NCBI GenBank assembly: GCA_030038955.1
Contig: JASHQV010000170.1
Location: 1-36,200, forward strand
DNA from: Solirubrobacteraceae bacterium
Lineage (GTDB): Bacteria > Actinomycetota > Thermoleophilia > Solirubrobacterales > Solirubrobacteraceae
Length of the DNA stretch: 36,200 nt
Reading direction: 5' to 3'
The notes under the pieces are model-generated. The model did no database searches. It was not told where the DNA came from and worked only from the letters and a program-made list of their open reading frames with translations. The position numbers and the translations under genes were made by a program. This document shows positions 1-9,673 of the stretch, one piece after another. The stretch's first letter is position 1, and the number at the start of each line of letters is the position of its first letter.

Positions 1-366
1 GACGGGCTCGTATCGCTCGGCTTCCCCGACGACGACGCCTGGGCGACGCTGCTGGCCGGCGCGCGGGCGTTCTGCTACCCGACGCGCTACGAGGGCTTCG
101 GGCTGCCGGCGCTGGAGGCGGCGGCCAGCGGCACGCCGGTCGTGTGCGCGCCGGTGGCGTCGCTCCCCGAGGTTCTCGACGACGCCGGCTGCTGGGCGAC
201 CGAGCCGTCGCCGCGGTCGATCGCCGACGCACTGGTGCGCGTGCTCGAGGACGAAGACTGGCACCGTTGCCAGCGCGAGCGCGGGATCGCGCGCGCACGC
301 GCCGCCGCCTCGTGGAGCGACTGCGCCAACGTCCTGCTCGAGGCCTACACCCGTGCGGCAGCATAG
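1..366 (+). CDS. Glycosyltransferase family 4 (GT1/GT4-like), C-terminal part; 5' end outside window
   Basis: Frame 1 is open from base 1: DGLVSLGFPDDDAWATLLAGARAFCYPTRYEGFGLPALEAAASGTPVV..., the classic GT4 E-G-F-G-L-P-x-L-E-A nucleotide-sugar motif. Confidence 0.9.
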   Translation, partial: DGLVSLGFPDDDAWATLLAGARAFCYPTRYEGFGLPALEAAASGTPVVCAPVASLPEVLDDAGCWATEPSPRSIADALVRVLEDEDWHRCQRERGIARARAAASWSDCANVLLEAYTRAAA

Positions 367-1537
367 GCCGACCGTCCTGCACGTGCTCGAGGCGTGCGCC
401 GGCGGGACCGAGCGCCACGTGCTCGACCTCGTCAGCCACGTGCGTGAGTTCGATCACCTCGTCGCGGTTCCCTCGATCCATCACGGCGTCGTGACCGCGG
501 CGGCTGCGGCGCGCCTGCGCCGGGCCGGCGCGCGCGTCGAGCTGGTCGAGATGAGCCGCTCACGCGCACCGCACCGGCACGCGGTCGCGATCGCGAACCT
601 GCGCGCGCTCGTGCAGCGCACGCACCCGGCGATCGTCCACGGTCACAGCTCGATCGGCGGCGTGATCGCGCGGCTGGCCGCGCGCGGCACCGGCGTTGCC
701 GTCGTCTACACGCCCCACGGCTTCAGCCGCTCGCGGGCGGCGCTGACGCTCGAGCGCCTGCTGGCACCGTACTGCGACCGCGTGATCGCGGTGTCCGAGA
801 GCGAGCGCCAGTACGCGCTTGCGCACGGGATCGCCGATCTCGAGCAGCTCGTCGTGATCCACAACGGGATCGCGCCAGCGCCGCCACGGCCGCTGCAGCC
901 GCCGCTGCGCACGCTGCTCGGGATCGACGGGCGGGCTCCGTTGGTCGGCTGCGTCGGGCGGCTCGCGTGGCAGAAGGCACCCGAGGTGTTCGTCGCCGCG
1001 TGCGCCGCCGTCAGCCGCACCGATCCCGACGCGCAGTTCGTGCTGATCGGCTCCGGGCCGCGGCAGCGCGAGGTCGCGCGCGCCGTGGCGCGGGGTCGGC
1101 TCGGCGGACGCTTCCATCGGCTGGCGTCGCTGCCGCGGGCGGCGGCGGCGCTGGGCGAGCTCGACGTGTTCGCGCTGCCGTCACGATTCGAGGGAGCCCC
1201 GTATACCCCGCTCGAGGCGATGGTCGCCGGCACGCCCGTGGTCGTCAGCGACGTGGCCGGCAACCGGGATCTCGTCGTCAACCGGGTCAACGGCATCGTC
1301 GTCCCCCGAGACGACCCCGAGGCGCTCGCACAGGCGATCGTCGCGCTGCTGGCGGACGCGAGCCTGCGAGACGTGCTCGTGCAGGCGGCGCGTCGCACGG
1401 TGGCGCGCTTCGACGTCGACGCGATGGCAGTCGCCACCGCTCGCCTCTACCGCGAGCTCTGCACCGGCTGTCTCCCGGCCACCTCAGCGAAGGCCGGCGA
1501 ACAGCTCGGCGTGGGCGCGCACGCTCTCGTCCCATGA
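353..1537 (+). CDS. Glycosyltransferase family 4
   Basis: ORF 394 aa; VLHVLEACAGGTERHVLDL N-terminus, VGCVGRLAWQKAPEVFV and RFEGAPYTPLEAMVAGTPVVVSDVAGN motifs. Overlaps the upstream gene by 14 bp. Confidence 0.9.
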   Translation: MRQHRPTVLHVLEACAGGTERHVLDLVSHVREFDHLVAVPSIHHGVVTAAAAARLRRAGARVELVEMSRSRAPHRHAVAIANLRALVQRTHPAIVHGHSSIGGVIARLAARGTGVAVVYTPHGFSRSRAALTLERLLAPYCDRVIAVSESERQYALAHGIADLEQLVVIHNGIAPAPPRPLQPPLRTLLGIDGRAPLVGCVGRLAWQKAPEVFVAACAAVSRTDPDAQFVLIGSGPRQREVARAVARGRLGGRFHRLASLPRAAAALGELDVFALPSRFEGAPYTPLEAMVAGTPVVVSDVAGNRDLVVNRVNGIVVPRDDPEALAQAIVALLADASLRDVLVQAARRTVARFDVDAMAVATARLYRELCTGCLPATSAKAGEQLGVGAHALVP

Positions 1538-2560
1538 GAAGCGGGCGGCGCGCTCGAGGCCGCGCTCGGACAGCTCGCGCCAGCGCTGCTCGTCGTCGAG
1601 CACGGCGCGAGCCGCGCGCGTCAGCGCCGCCACGTCCCCGTCCGGTACGAGCACGCCGGCGTCACCGACCACCTCGGTCAGCGAGCTGTTGTCGAACGCC
1701 ACCACCGGCGTCCCGCACGCCATCGCCTCCAGCACCGGTAGCCCGAAGCCCTCGTAGCGGCTGCTCATCACCAGCACGCGTGCCCGCTGGTACTCGCCGA
1801 CCAGGTCGTCGGTGAAGCCGAGCAGCTTGATCCGTTCGGGCGCCGGCGCCTGCGCCCGAACGCGGCTCACGACTGGCTCGACCCACGGCGCGATCCTGCC
1901 CGCCACCCGCAGGCGCTCGCGGTAGCCGAGCTCGGCGAGCGCACCCACGAGCGCGAACGCCTCCGGATAGCCCTTGCGGCGCGAGTATTCGCCGACCATC
2001 AGCAGATCGTGGCGCGCCTCCGGCTGCGCATCGCGGGGTGGCACGAAGCGGGCGTCGACGCCGTGCGGGATCACCTCCACCCGCCCAGGATCGAGCTGCA
2101 GCGCCTCGATCCCGACCGCCGCCGTGTGGCGCGAGACCGCGATCACCGCGTCGGCGCGGCGGTAGCGCTCGGCATGGCGGCGCCAGCGGCGCCGCTCGGC
2201 CGCCAGCGCCGGATCGGCGAACGCGAGCGGGATCACATCGTGCAGCGTCTGTACCCACCGAGTCCGGCAGCGCCACGGTGGGTCGAGCGCCGGGCTGTGG
2301 AGCAGCTCCGCGTGCGCGCGCACGAGATCTGCAGGCAGCAGCAGCTCGTGCTGCGCGCGGCGCCAGCGCGCTGGCGCCGCGCGCCACGCCGGCAGCGCGC
2401 GAACGCCCTCCGGCAGCGCCGTCCCCGGCCGGCACAGCGCCGTGACGCTCAGCTCGGGACGGCGCGCGAGCCCGCCCAGCAGCTGGCGCACGTACGTCCC
2501 AATCCCGCGATACGCGGAATCGTCGCCGAGCGAGCTGGCGTCGACGAGTAGCCGCGTCAC
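1484..2560 (-). CDS. Glycosyltransferase family 4
   Basis: ORF 358 aa; DASSLGDDSAYRGIGTYVRQLL N-terminus, SSRYEGFGLPVLEAMACGTPVVAFDNSSLTEVVGDAG. Confidence 0.92.
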   Translation of the reverse strand: MTRLLVDASSLGDDSAYRGIGTYVRQLLGGLARRPELSVTALCRPGTALPEGVRALPAWRAAPARWRRAQHELLLPADLVRAHAELLHSPALDPPWRCRTRWVQTLHDVIPLAFADPALAAERRRWRRHAERYRRADAVIAVSRHTAAVGIEALQLDPGRVEVIPHGVDARFVPPRDAQPEARHDLLMVGEYSRRKGYPEAFALVGALAELGYRERLRVAGRIAPWVEPVVSRVRAQAPAPERIKLLGFTDDLVGEYQRARVLVMSSRYEGFGLPVLEAMACGTPVVAFDNSSLTEVVGDAGVLVPDGDVAALTRAARAVLDDEQRWRELSERGLERAARFSWDESVRAHAELFAGLR

Positions 2561-2579
2561 TGTGCGCGCAGCTGCCGCA

Positions 2580-3446
2580 TCAGTAGTTGACGACCCCGTA
2601 CCTCAAGGCCCCGCTGATGCGCCCCACGCAGTTGCTGGCGCAGACCAGCCATCCCCCGCGCCGCCGACGGTTGGCGAGCGGGTGCCATGCGTGAACCAGC
2701 AGGGCGCGGTAGACCGGCCACCGGTCCCGCCAGCGAACTGGTGGAACCGCGCCGTCGAACTTACGGCGCAGCAACCCCTCCACCTGCCCGTACAGGTACT
2801 GCTGGCGCATCAGTCCGCCGAGATCGGACCGCAGCCGGTAGTGCATGATCGCGTCCTCGCGATATGCCAGCGCTCCACCCTGTCGCTGTATGCGCCACGA
2901 CAGATCGACATCGTCGCCGCAGATCGTGAACGCTTCGTCGCAGCCGCCGATGCCTTCGAACGCCTCCCGTCGCACGGCGCAGTTCGCTCCGACCGCGAAG
3001 TGGAGGTAGTTCAGCGCCGTCGGGCGGCGAAGGTCCTCGTCGGAGATCGCGCGCCAGCGCCGAGCGAGCTCCGCGTTGAGCAGCTCTATCTCCAGGCACC
3101 CCCCAACGATGTCCGCAACTCGAGCGCCGGCGGACAGCGCGCTCAGCCAGCGACCGTCGGCGATGTCATCGGCGTCGCAGAACGCCAGGATCCGTCCGTT
3201 CGAGGCAGCCGCACCAACGTTACGAGCGTAGGCGAGGCCGGCTCGCTCGCTGGCGGTGACGACGCGCAGCTCCGGAAATCGGGAGCTCCATCGCCGTACG
3301 ACCTCGACCGTGCCGTCGGTCGAGCCGTTGTCGACGACAACCAGCTCCCACGGGTGCGCGAAGTCTTGAGCAGCCAACGCCGCCAGCTGGTCGCTGATGG
3401 TGCTCGCGCCGTTGCGGACCCCGAGGATGACGCTGGCTTCGATCAT
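2580..3446 (-). CDS. Glycosyltransferase family 2
   Basis: ORF 288 aa; SVILGVRNGASTISDQLAALAAQ...ELVVVDNGSTDGT...FCDADDIADGRW; GT-A fold signature. Confidence 0.9.
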   Translation of the reverse strand: MIEASVILGVRNGASTISDQLAALAAQDFAHPWELVVVDNGSTDGTVEVVRRWSSRFPELRVVTASERAGLAYARNVGAAASNGRILAFCDADDIADGRWLSALSAGARVADIVGGCLEIELLNAELARRWRAISDEDLRRPTALNYLHFAVGANCAVRREAFEGIGGCDEAFTICGDDVDLSWRIQRQGGALAYREDAIMHYRLRSDLGGLMRQQYLYGQVEGLLRRKFDGAVPPVRWRDRWPVYRALLVHAWHPLANRRRRGGWLVCASNCVGRISGALRYGVVNY

Positions 3447-4420
3447 CGGCGCCCACCCACGGGCCGTGGACCCGCTCGCCTCACGGCGGCGCGCAGCCGC
3501 GAGACGGCGCTACGGGGGAGCGCCGCGGCGATCAGCGCCTTGCCGAACCCCTTCGCCAGCCCCGGGCCGACGAGCGGCGATGCCAGCAGGAACGGCGCCG
3601 TGAGGATGCCGTGGATCGTGGCGCCCAGCGCGGCGCGGTAAGCGCCCTGCTGGAAGCCGATGTCCGCATCGCGGAGGTGCTCGCGCGCCTCTGCCGCACG
3701 TCTAGCGCGAGGATCCGCGACTGCCGGTAGATGCCGCGCGACCACGCGGCGCTCGGCGTCGCGAAAGCCTGGCGCGTCCCGATCGAGGCCGTGCGGCCTG
3801 TGAATCAGGACCGTGTCGGGCACGATCGCCACCGGCCCCCGGCCGCACAACCTCAGCCAGAGCTCCTGATCCTCGGCGACCGACAGCCCATCCCGCCAAC
3901 CCCCGAGCTGTCTCAGGAGCTCGGTCTGCATCAGCGACTGGCCTCCCAGTGCAACCCAGCCGGCCAGCAGCTCGACTCGAACGTCCACGAGTCGCGGCCG
4001 CTTCGGGAACGAGGGCCGTCGCTGCAACCCGTCGACCTCGTGCACCACCGCACCGGCACTGGCGCAGGCCGCTGGATCGGATGTCAGCGCCCGGGTCAGG
4101 ACTTCGAGTGACGCGGGCAGCAGCTCGTCGTCGTCGTCGAGGAACAGAACCGCCGGCGACCTCATCAGCTCGAGCCCCCGATTGCGGGCCACCGAGCGCT
4201 CGGCGTGCTCAGCGAGCCGCCGCACGCGGATCCGTGGATCATCGAGGCGGTCCAGGTAGGCCGCCGTGCCGTCCGTGGACGCGTCATCGATGACAACCAG
4301 CTCCCACTCGGCGAGCGTCTGCGAGCGAACGCTGCGGATCGCTCGCTCCAGCTCACGCCGACGGTTCCGCGTCGGGATGACGACGCCAGCCGCGGGCACG
4401 GTGGAGGATGCCTGGGCCAT
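3443..4420 (-). CDS. Glycosyltransferase family 2
   Basis: GVVIPTRNRRRELERAIRSVRSQTLAEWELVVIDDASTDGT...LFLDDDDELLP. Start placed at MAQASST (4420) rather than at the ORF start 4480, which would overlap the upstream gene. Confidence 0.88.
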   Translation of the reverse strand: MAQASSTVPAAGVVIPTRNRRRELERAIRSVRSQTLAEWELVVIDDASTDGTAAYLDRLDDPRIRVRRLAEHAERSVARNRGLELMRSPAVLFLDDDDELLPASLEVLTRALTSDPAACASAGAVVHEVDGLQRRPSFPKRPRLVDVRVELLAGWVALGGQSLMQTELLRQLGGWRDGLSVAEDQELWLRLCGRGPVAIVPDTVLIHRPHGLDRDAPGFRDAERRVVARHLPAVADPRARRAAEAREHLRDADIGFQQGAYRAALGATIHGILTAPFLLASPLVGPGLAKGFGKALIAAALPRSAVSRLRAAVRRAGPRPVGGRR

Positions 4421-4427
4421 GTCGAGC

Positions 4428-5639
4428 TCAGACGAACCCGGCGCCGGCGCGCTCGGAGCGAGCCCAGCGCTCGATCGCATGCTCGTGTGCAGCCAGCGTC
4501 AGATCCGCCACGCGGGCTGGATCGCTGATCCGGGCGATGTGAGCGGCGCCGGCCTCGCCTGCCGCCTGCGCTCGCTCGCGATCGCGGAGCAGCTCGATCA
4601 GGGCCTCGGCCCAGCCGTCATGATCGTCGAGCTGCACGATCCGTCCGGTCACGCCATCCTGCACCAGATCCCGGAAAGCGGGTATGTCGGAGACGACCGC
4701 CGGCCTTCCGACGGCGGACGCCTCCGCGACGGCGTTTCCGAAGCTCTCCCACCGGGAGGGGAACGTGCACACGGTCGCGCGTCTCAGCTGCTGTTCGACG
4801 CCGGCGCGATCGAGCTGACCTGTCAGCTCGATCGCGCCGGCCACCCCCAGCCGCTGCGCCTCGCGTAGCAGCCAGCCAGAGGACGGCATCGCACCTGGAG
4901 CGACCACGTCCCTGCCGACGAATGTGAAGCGCGCGTCGGGCACCGCTGCGAGCACTTTCGGAACGGCCCGGAGCACGAGCTCCGGGCCCTTGCGCGGCTC
5001 GAGGCGCCCGACGAACGTGACCCGCGGCGTGCCGGTACGCGGCATCGGGCTGACCTGCGGCAGTCGAACCGGGTACGGGATCGCGTGCAGAGCCAGTTGG
5101 TCGAGGCGCATCCAGCCCCTGACCTCATCGAGGTTGGCGCGCGTACTGACGATCACGTTCGCGCGTTTGGCCGATGCCTCCTCGAGCCGCGCGGCGAGCC
5201 TTCCGTCGAGACCGTGGAGATGCACGCCCTTGCCCGCATACCGGAACAGCTGACGCGCGCTCGAGTGCAGGCGGACGACGAGCGGAAGCCGTCCCCGAAG
5301 CGACAGCCCTAGCCCCTCCGCCATCCATTCGGGACACTCGACGACGTCCGCTTCCAGCCCAAGCCGAGGAACCAACCTGGCGACGGAGACAGCGAGCAAG
5401 ATCCGGAGCCAGCTCTCTGGCGCGTACAGAGCCGGCCGTAGCACGGGCGGGAGGCAGTAGCGGTGCACGGTCACGCCGGCAGCCTCGCTGCGGCTCGCGG
5501 GCTGCTGGTCGACGACCGACAGCACGTGCACCTCGGCGCCCTTTGCTGCGAGAGCCTCCGATAGGACATCGACGTAGGTGCCGATTCCTCCCCAATCCGT
5601 TTCTGGCGGCATCTCTTGCGAGACGAACAGGATCCTCAT
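4428..5639 (-). CDS. Glycosyltransferase family 4
   Basis: ORF 403 aa; MRILFVSQEMPPETDWGGIGTYVDVLSEALAAKG...FVGRLEPRKGPELVLRA...FPSRWESFGNAVAEASAVGRPAVVSD. Confidence 0.92.
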   Translation of the reverse strand: MRILFVSQEMPPETDWGGIGTYVDVLSEALAAKGAEVHVLSVVDQQPASRSEAAGVTVHRYCLPPVLRPALYAPESWLRILLAVSVARLVPRLGLEADVVECPEWMAEGLGLSLRGRLPLVVRLHSSARQLFRYAGKGVHLHGLDGRLAARLEEASAKRANVIVSTRANLDEVRGWMRLDQLALHAIPYPVRLPQVSPMPRTGTPRVTFVGRLEPRKGPELVLRAVPKVLAAVPDARFTFVGRDVVAPGAMPSSGWLLREAQRLGVAGAIELTGQLDRAGVEQQLRRATVCTFPSRWESFGNAVAEASAVGRPAVVSDIPAFRDLVQDGVTGRIVQLDDHDGWAEALIELLRDRERAQAAGEAGAAHIARISDPARVADLTLAAHEHAIERWARSERAGAGFV

Positions 5640-6922
5640 GCGCGGGCACCAACGGCGCAGCCGGCCGCGTGATCGGCGGCACGCACGATCTCCTCGACGG
5701 TCCGCGTTGCAAACCGCGCAATCGTGTGGCCCGCCGCAGTCCGCTTCCCGCCATCACGGAGTCGTTGGCGCAGCCGCTCGTCTTGCGCCAGTCGCCGGAT
5801 CGCCTGCGCGAGTCCGAGCTCGTCGTCGGCGCTGAACACGAGCGCGTTCTCGCCATCGCGCACGAACTCCGCAGTTCCGCCGCGGGCCGTGCCAACGACC
5901 GGACGCCCGACCGCCATCGCCTCCAGCGGCACCAGCCCGAACGGCTCCTCCCAGCGAACCGGGAACACGATCGCATCGGCGCCCCCGTAGACGGCGCGCA
6001 GCTGCTCGGCGCCGGCCCAGCCCTCGAATCGGACCCGCCCGCCCGCACCGACCGCCTCCGCCAGCCGCCGCAGCTCCTCGATGTGGCGGTCGTCTCCCGT
6101 GCCCCAGATCGACAGCGACGCGACGCGCGGAAGCCGCGCGAGCGCGCGTATCGCGGTGTCAATTCCCTTCTGGCGGTCGATCCGCCCGACGTACGCGAGC
6201 CGCCAGCGCCACGGTTGCGAGGGGAGGGGTTTGAGAGATCGCTCGTCGATACCGGGATAGACCACCGTGCACGAGTCCCCGCTGAGGCCGGTCGCCAGTC
6301 CGCGCGCAAGCGTGTAATGCGAGTTGAACACGAACCTCCCCGCGCGACTCAGATCGAGCTTGGTCGGAATCCCAGACAGACGCTCGGCCAGCGACGCGAG
6401 CCGCACCCGCCTGCCTCGCCACAGTCGGATCCACTGGTCGTACTCGGGGCCATACACGAGCCAGTCGTCGTGGACGTTGAACACGGCGGTCAGCCCGGCC
6501 CTCCTGACCCGCTCGATCAGCGACAGCGACATGCACCCCATCGACCACCACGAGATGACGTCCGGCCGAAACTCGCACATGTGACGAGCAAGCTCGGCCG
6601 CGTTGTGCCGCTCGAGCACGAGACGCTCGGCCACGCTCAGCTTCGGGAACTCGTAGCGCCGGAGATCCCAATACCAGCGCAGCGTCCGGTACACATCGGC
6701 ATCGTCCTCGCCACGCGCATCGGAATCGCGGTAGTCCGAGGCGAGGATCCGAACCTCATGGCCCTCCAGCCGGGCGCGAGCCATCGCCGCCTCCCACATC
6801 AGCTCGTAGCCTCCCGCATGTTGAGGCGGATACATGTTGCCGACGGCAAGGATCCGGAGGCCGGCGGCTCGCTTACCCGCTTGGCCTGAGCGCTCTGAAG
6901 CGGCGGCGACTGCACCCGACAC
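5636..6922 (-). CDS. Glycosyltransferase family 4
   Basis: ORF 428 aa; ILAVGNMYPPQHAGGYELMWEAAM...YVGRIDRQKGIDTAIRAL...FPVRWEEPFGLVPLEAMAVGRPVVGTARGGTAEFV. Confidence 0.92.
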   Translation of the reverse strand: MSGAVAAASERSGQAGKRAAGLRILAVGNMYPPQHAGGYELMWEAAMARARLEGHEVRILASDYRDSDARGEDDADVYRTLRWYWDLRRYEFPKLSVAERLVLERHNAAELARHMCEFRPDVISWWSMGCMSLSLIERVRRAGLTAVFNVHDDWLVYGPEYDQWIRLWRGRRVRLASLAERLSGIPTKLDLSRAGRFVFNSHYTLARGLATGLSGDSCTVVYPGIDERSLKPLPSQPWRWRLAYVGRIDRQKGIDTAIRALARLPRVASLSIWGTGDDRHIEELRRLAEAVGAGGRVRFEGWAGAEQLRAVYGGADAIVFPVRWEEPFGLVPLEAMAVGRPVVGTARGGTAEFVRDGENALVFSADDELGLAQAIRRLAQDERLRQRLRDGGKRTAAGHTIARFATRTVEEIVRAADHAAGCAVGARA

Positions 6923-6936
6923 GTGATCAGCGGGCG

Positions 6937-7836
6937 CTACAGCGTCGGCGTGGGCGCCGTGCTGATGACCGTCTGGATGGTGTTGATCGCGCTCGTCACG
7001 GTTTTCTGGACCTTCGTGAGTAGCGACTTCGCCGGAGAGGTGGATCCGGATCCGCTCCCCGATCCCGATCCGCCACCCGATCCCGATCCGCTGCCCGATC
7101 CCGCCCCCGGCGATCCCGACCCCGTGCTGCCGGCCCCCGATGATCCCGAGCCCGAGGGAGAGCCAGCGCGCGCGCCCGGCGCTGCCTGTGCCGGGCTGCC
7201 AGCCGACCCTGTAGAGATCGGCGCCCTCGCGCCAGCCGCCGCGCCAGAGGAGCCTACGGCGGCGCCGCCGCGGTCGCGATCGGAAACCCTGTGCGCGCTG
7301 CGATCGCCATGGTGCCGGGCACCCAGGCGACCGCCACCCGCAGCCGCCTTGACGGGTTGCGGCATCCGTGTGTTGATGGCGGCTTGGACGTGGTGATCGG
7401 CGCTACCGCCCCGATCGGCGGCCAGCAACGCCAGCGATGCCACGATCACTGCCGACGCGAGTACCAGCGCGGGGGCGAGGAGGCTGGGGCGACGTGCTCG
7501 TGGCCGCCGTAAGGCACGCGTGAGAACGACGTGCGCAAGCGCGGCAGGACCGGGAAGCCACCGCGCTGCTCGCTCCTCCGCTGGGCTCGCGGCCGCGCTC
7601 GGCGCGGGCTCCGAGACGGTGTCGCTCCAGTCGGCCGGCAGCCATTGCGAGTCCGCCGCCCGTCGCGCGGCCGGATCGCTCGGTCCTTGATCCGCTCGGA
7701 GCTGATCGCCCAGCACGGCAGCGGGGTCGCCGCGCGCCGTCTCCCGCACAGCTGGGTTCGCCGCCGACGTTCCGGCGCCAGCCGGAAAACGCGAACGTGT
7801 GCGCAGCCACCCAAGTCTCATGCGCGTCAGCGCCAT
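6937..7836 (-). CDS. Hypothetical single-pass membrane protein with a long Gly/Ser-rich C-terminal region
   Basis: ORF 299 aa; hydrophobic segment LLAPALVLASAVIVASLALLAA followed by a GSGSGSGSGGGSGSGSGSGS linker and SPAKSLLTKVQKTVTSAINTIQTVIS. Start uncertain; no family recognised. Confidence 0.55.
   Translation of the reverse strand: MALTRMRLGWLRTRSRFPAGAGTSAANPAVRETARGDPAAVLGDQLRADQGPSDPAARRAADSQWLPADWSDTVSEPAPSAAASPAEERAARWLPGPAALAHVVLTRALRRPRARRPSLLAPALVLASAVIVASLALLAADRGGSADHHVQAAINTRMPQPVKAAAGGGRLGARHHGDRSAHRVSDRDRGGAAVGSSGAAAGARAPISTGSAGSPAQAAPGARAGSPSGSGSSGAGSTGSGSPGAGSGSGSGSGGGSGSGSGSGSTSPAKSLLTKVQKTVTSAINTIQTVISTAPTPTL
7040..7165. repeat. Low-complexity tandem-like repeat (gatcccgatccg units) encoding the Gly-Ser linker on the minus strand
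   Basis: Repeated gatccsgatccsc units are visible around 7043-7160. Boundaries approximate. Confidence 0.7.
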
Positions 7837-7994
7837 CGACCAAGGAACGGATCAACGTCAGATTTCTGTCGCCGCGGGCCAGAGCAGTGGCGGATTTGCC
7901 CACCTGGCTGATCCTCTCGGCGGCCAGACTCTGCCGGACTCAGTTGACCGAGGTAGCTGCATCTCCACCTCCGGCGATCCTTTACGCTGAGCAG

Positions 7995-9542
7995 ATGGCC
8001 GCCGAGCCGCAGGGGATTGTCGACGACCGCCGCCGAGGCATCGTCGACCTCCGTCGCCACACGGCTCGCGGCGTGATCGTCAACAGCCTGTTCCAAGCCG
8101 GCCTGGTCGGTGTGAGCGCACTGCGCGGCTTGATCGTCGCGGCCTTCCTGACCCGAGCCGACTATGGCGTGTGGGGCCTCGTCAGCGTCACCCTATGGAC
8201 CGCCGTGGGGCTGAAGGCTGTGTTCGGCGCAAATGACAGATACATCCAACAGGCTGATGAAGATCAGGAGCAGGCATTCCAACGAGCATTTACGGTGGAG
8301 CTCAGCTTCGCTGCTGCAATCGCGCCCGTCGCTGCTGGCGTCGTCATGGCATACGCAGTCTTGTCCGGACACTCGGTGGTGATTGCCCCTGGTCTGACGC
8401 TGCTCCTGCTCCTACCTTCGACCGCGTTGCAGTTCCCGCTCGCGATCTTCTACCGCCGGATGGACTATCGACGCCAGCGCCTCCTCAGCGCCATCGAGCC
8501 CTTCGGAGGGGCGATCGTCATGATCGTGCTTGCGATCCTCGGTGCCGGATACTGGAGCTTTGTCATCGGCGCAGTAGCGGGATCCTGGGTCGGCGCGCTC
8601 GTCGCGATCTACGCCTCACCGTTTCGACTCGCGATCCGCTACGACCGTGGCACGATGCGCCAGTACGTCCAGTTCTCGACGCCGCTGCTCATCTCCGGAC
8701 TCGCGGCATTAGCGATGTTTCAGGCGCTGACGCTGATCGGCGTCGGCATCATAGGTCTCGCGGGCATCGGTGCCTTTACACTCGTTGGCAACCTGGTGCA
8801 ATTTACTAGCCAGGCCGACGCCATCCTTACTGAGACTCTCTATCCAGCGGTGTGTGCGGTACGAGATCGAGTCACCGTCGTCTCGGAGCTCTTTGTCAAG
8901 TCAAATCGGCTCTCGCTGATGTGGGCCGTGCCATTCGGAATCGGCCTGACGTTGTTCGGCTCCGACCTGATCCACTTCTGGCTTGGTCGTCAATGGCTGC
9001 CCGCAGTGCCTCTTCTTGAGATCATGGGTATTGTGACTGCGGTTGAACAGGTTGGCTACAACTGGGCCGCGTTCACGAAAGCACGAGGGATCACATGGCC
9101 GGTCGCCGTAACCGCGGTCATTCTCTCCGCCGTGGTTGTCGGGTCCTCCGTGCCGTTGATGCACAAGTTCGGGCTCATCGGGCTCGGCTATGCCTTCGCG
9201 ATCGGCGAAGCGGTCGCGTTGGCTTTGCGCGGAATCTGGTTGATCTATTTCTTCAACCGCGTCTCGATCGTGTCACATCTGCTCCGCGCGTTTGCGCCAA
9301 CGATCATTGCAGCGCTCCCGATTCTGGCCTTGAGAGCGGCGTCCGGAATGGAGACAAGCTTGCCCGCGGCCTTGGGCATGTTGAGCCTGTACGTGGTCCT
9401 GACGATCGTCGCAACGGTCGCGCTGGAGCGGCCCCTCTTGCAAGAGGCGATCGGATATTTCCACCGGCGCGGCTCGCTGCTGCCACCGACTCCGGCCAGC
9501 CCGGCAGAGGGTCCATCGCTTGCGTCTGCGGCTGGTAAGTAG
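7995..9542 (+). CDS. Polysaccharide flippase (Wzx / MATE-like, oligosaccharide flippase family)
   Basis: Multi-pass hydrophobic ORF; RGVIVNSLFQAGLVGVSALRGLIVAAFLTRADYGVWGLVSV is a typical Wzx N-terminus. Start placed at MAAEPQ (7995). Confidence 0.88.
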   Translation: MAAEPQGIVDDRRRGIVDLRRHTARGVIVNSLFQAGLVGVSALRGLIVAAFLTRADYGVWGLVSVTLWTAVGLKAVFGANDRYIQQADEDQEQAFQRAFTVELSFAAAIAPVAAGVVMAYAVLSGHSVVIAPGLTLLLLLPSTALQFPLAIFYRRMDYRRQRLLSAIEPFGGAIVMIVLAILGAGYWSFVIGAVAGSWVGALVAIYASPFRLAIRYDRGTMRQYVQFSTPLLISGLAALAMFQALTLIGVGIIGLAGIGAFTLVGNLVQFTSQADAILTETLYPAVCAVRDRVTVVSELFVKSNRLSLMWAVPFGIGLTLFGSDLIHFWLGRQWLPAVPLLEIMGIVTAVEQVGYNWAAFTKARGITWPVAVTAVILSAVVVGSSVPLMHKFGLIGLGYAFAIGEAVALALRGIWLIYFFNRVSIVSHLLRAFAPTIIAALPILALRAASGMETSLPAALGMLSLYVVLTIVATVALERPLLQEAIGYFHRRGSLLPPTPASPAEGPSLASAAGK

Positions 9543-9673
9543 GCTCTGGGGGCATCCGCTCCGCCGGTCGAGCGTGCGTCACGCATCGGTTGGCTCTCAC
9601 GAGCTTGACTCTCAGTCGGGTTGAAGGAGACCGGCGCCCCTCGAGGGGTGGATCGATATTCTGCGCCCGACAG

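Noticed and set aside
2442-3641. Long plus-strand ORF of 399 aa.
   Set aside because: It is the antisense shadow of two clear GT2 genes on the minus strand; composition and lack of motifs indicate a GC-rich spurious ORF.
5174-6889. 571-aa plus-strand ORF.
   Set aside because: Antisense to two well-supported GT4 genes; Arg/Pro-rich translation with no family motifs.
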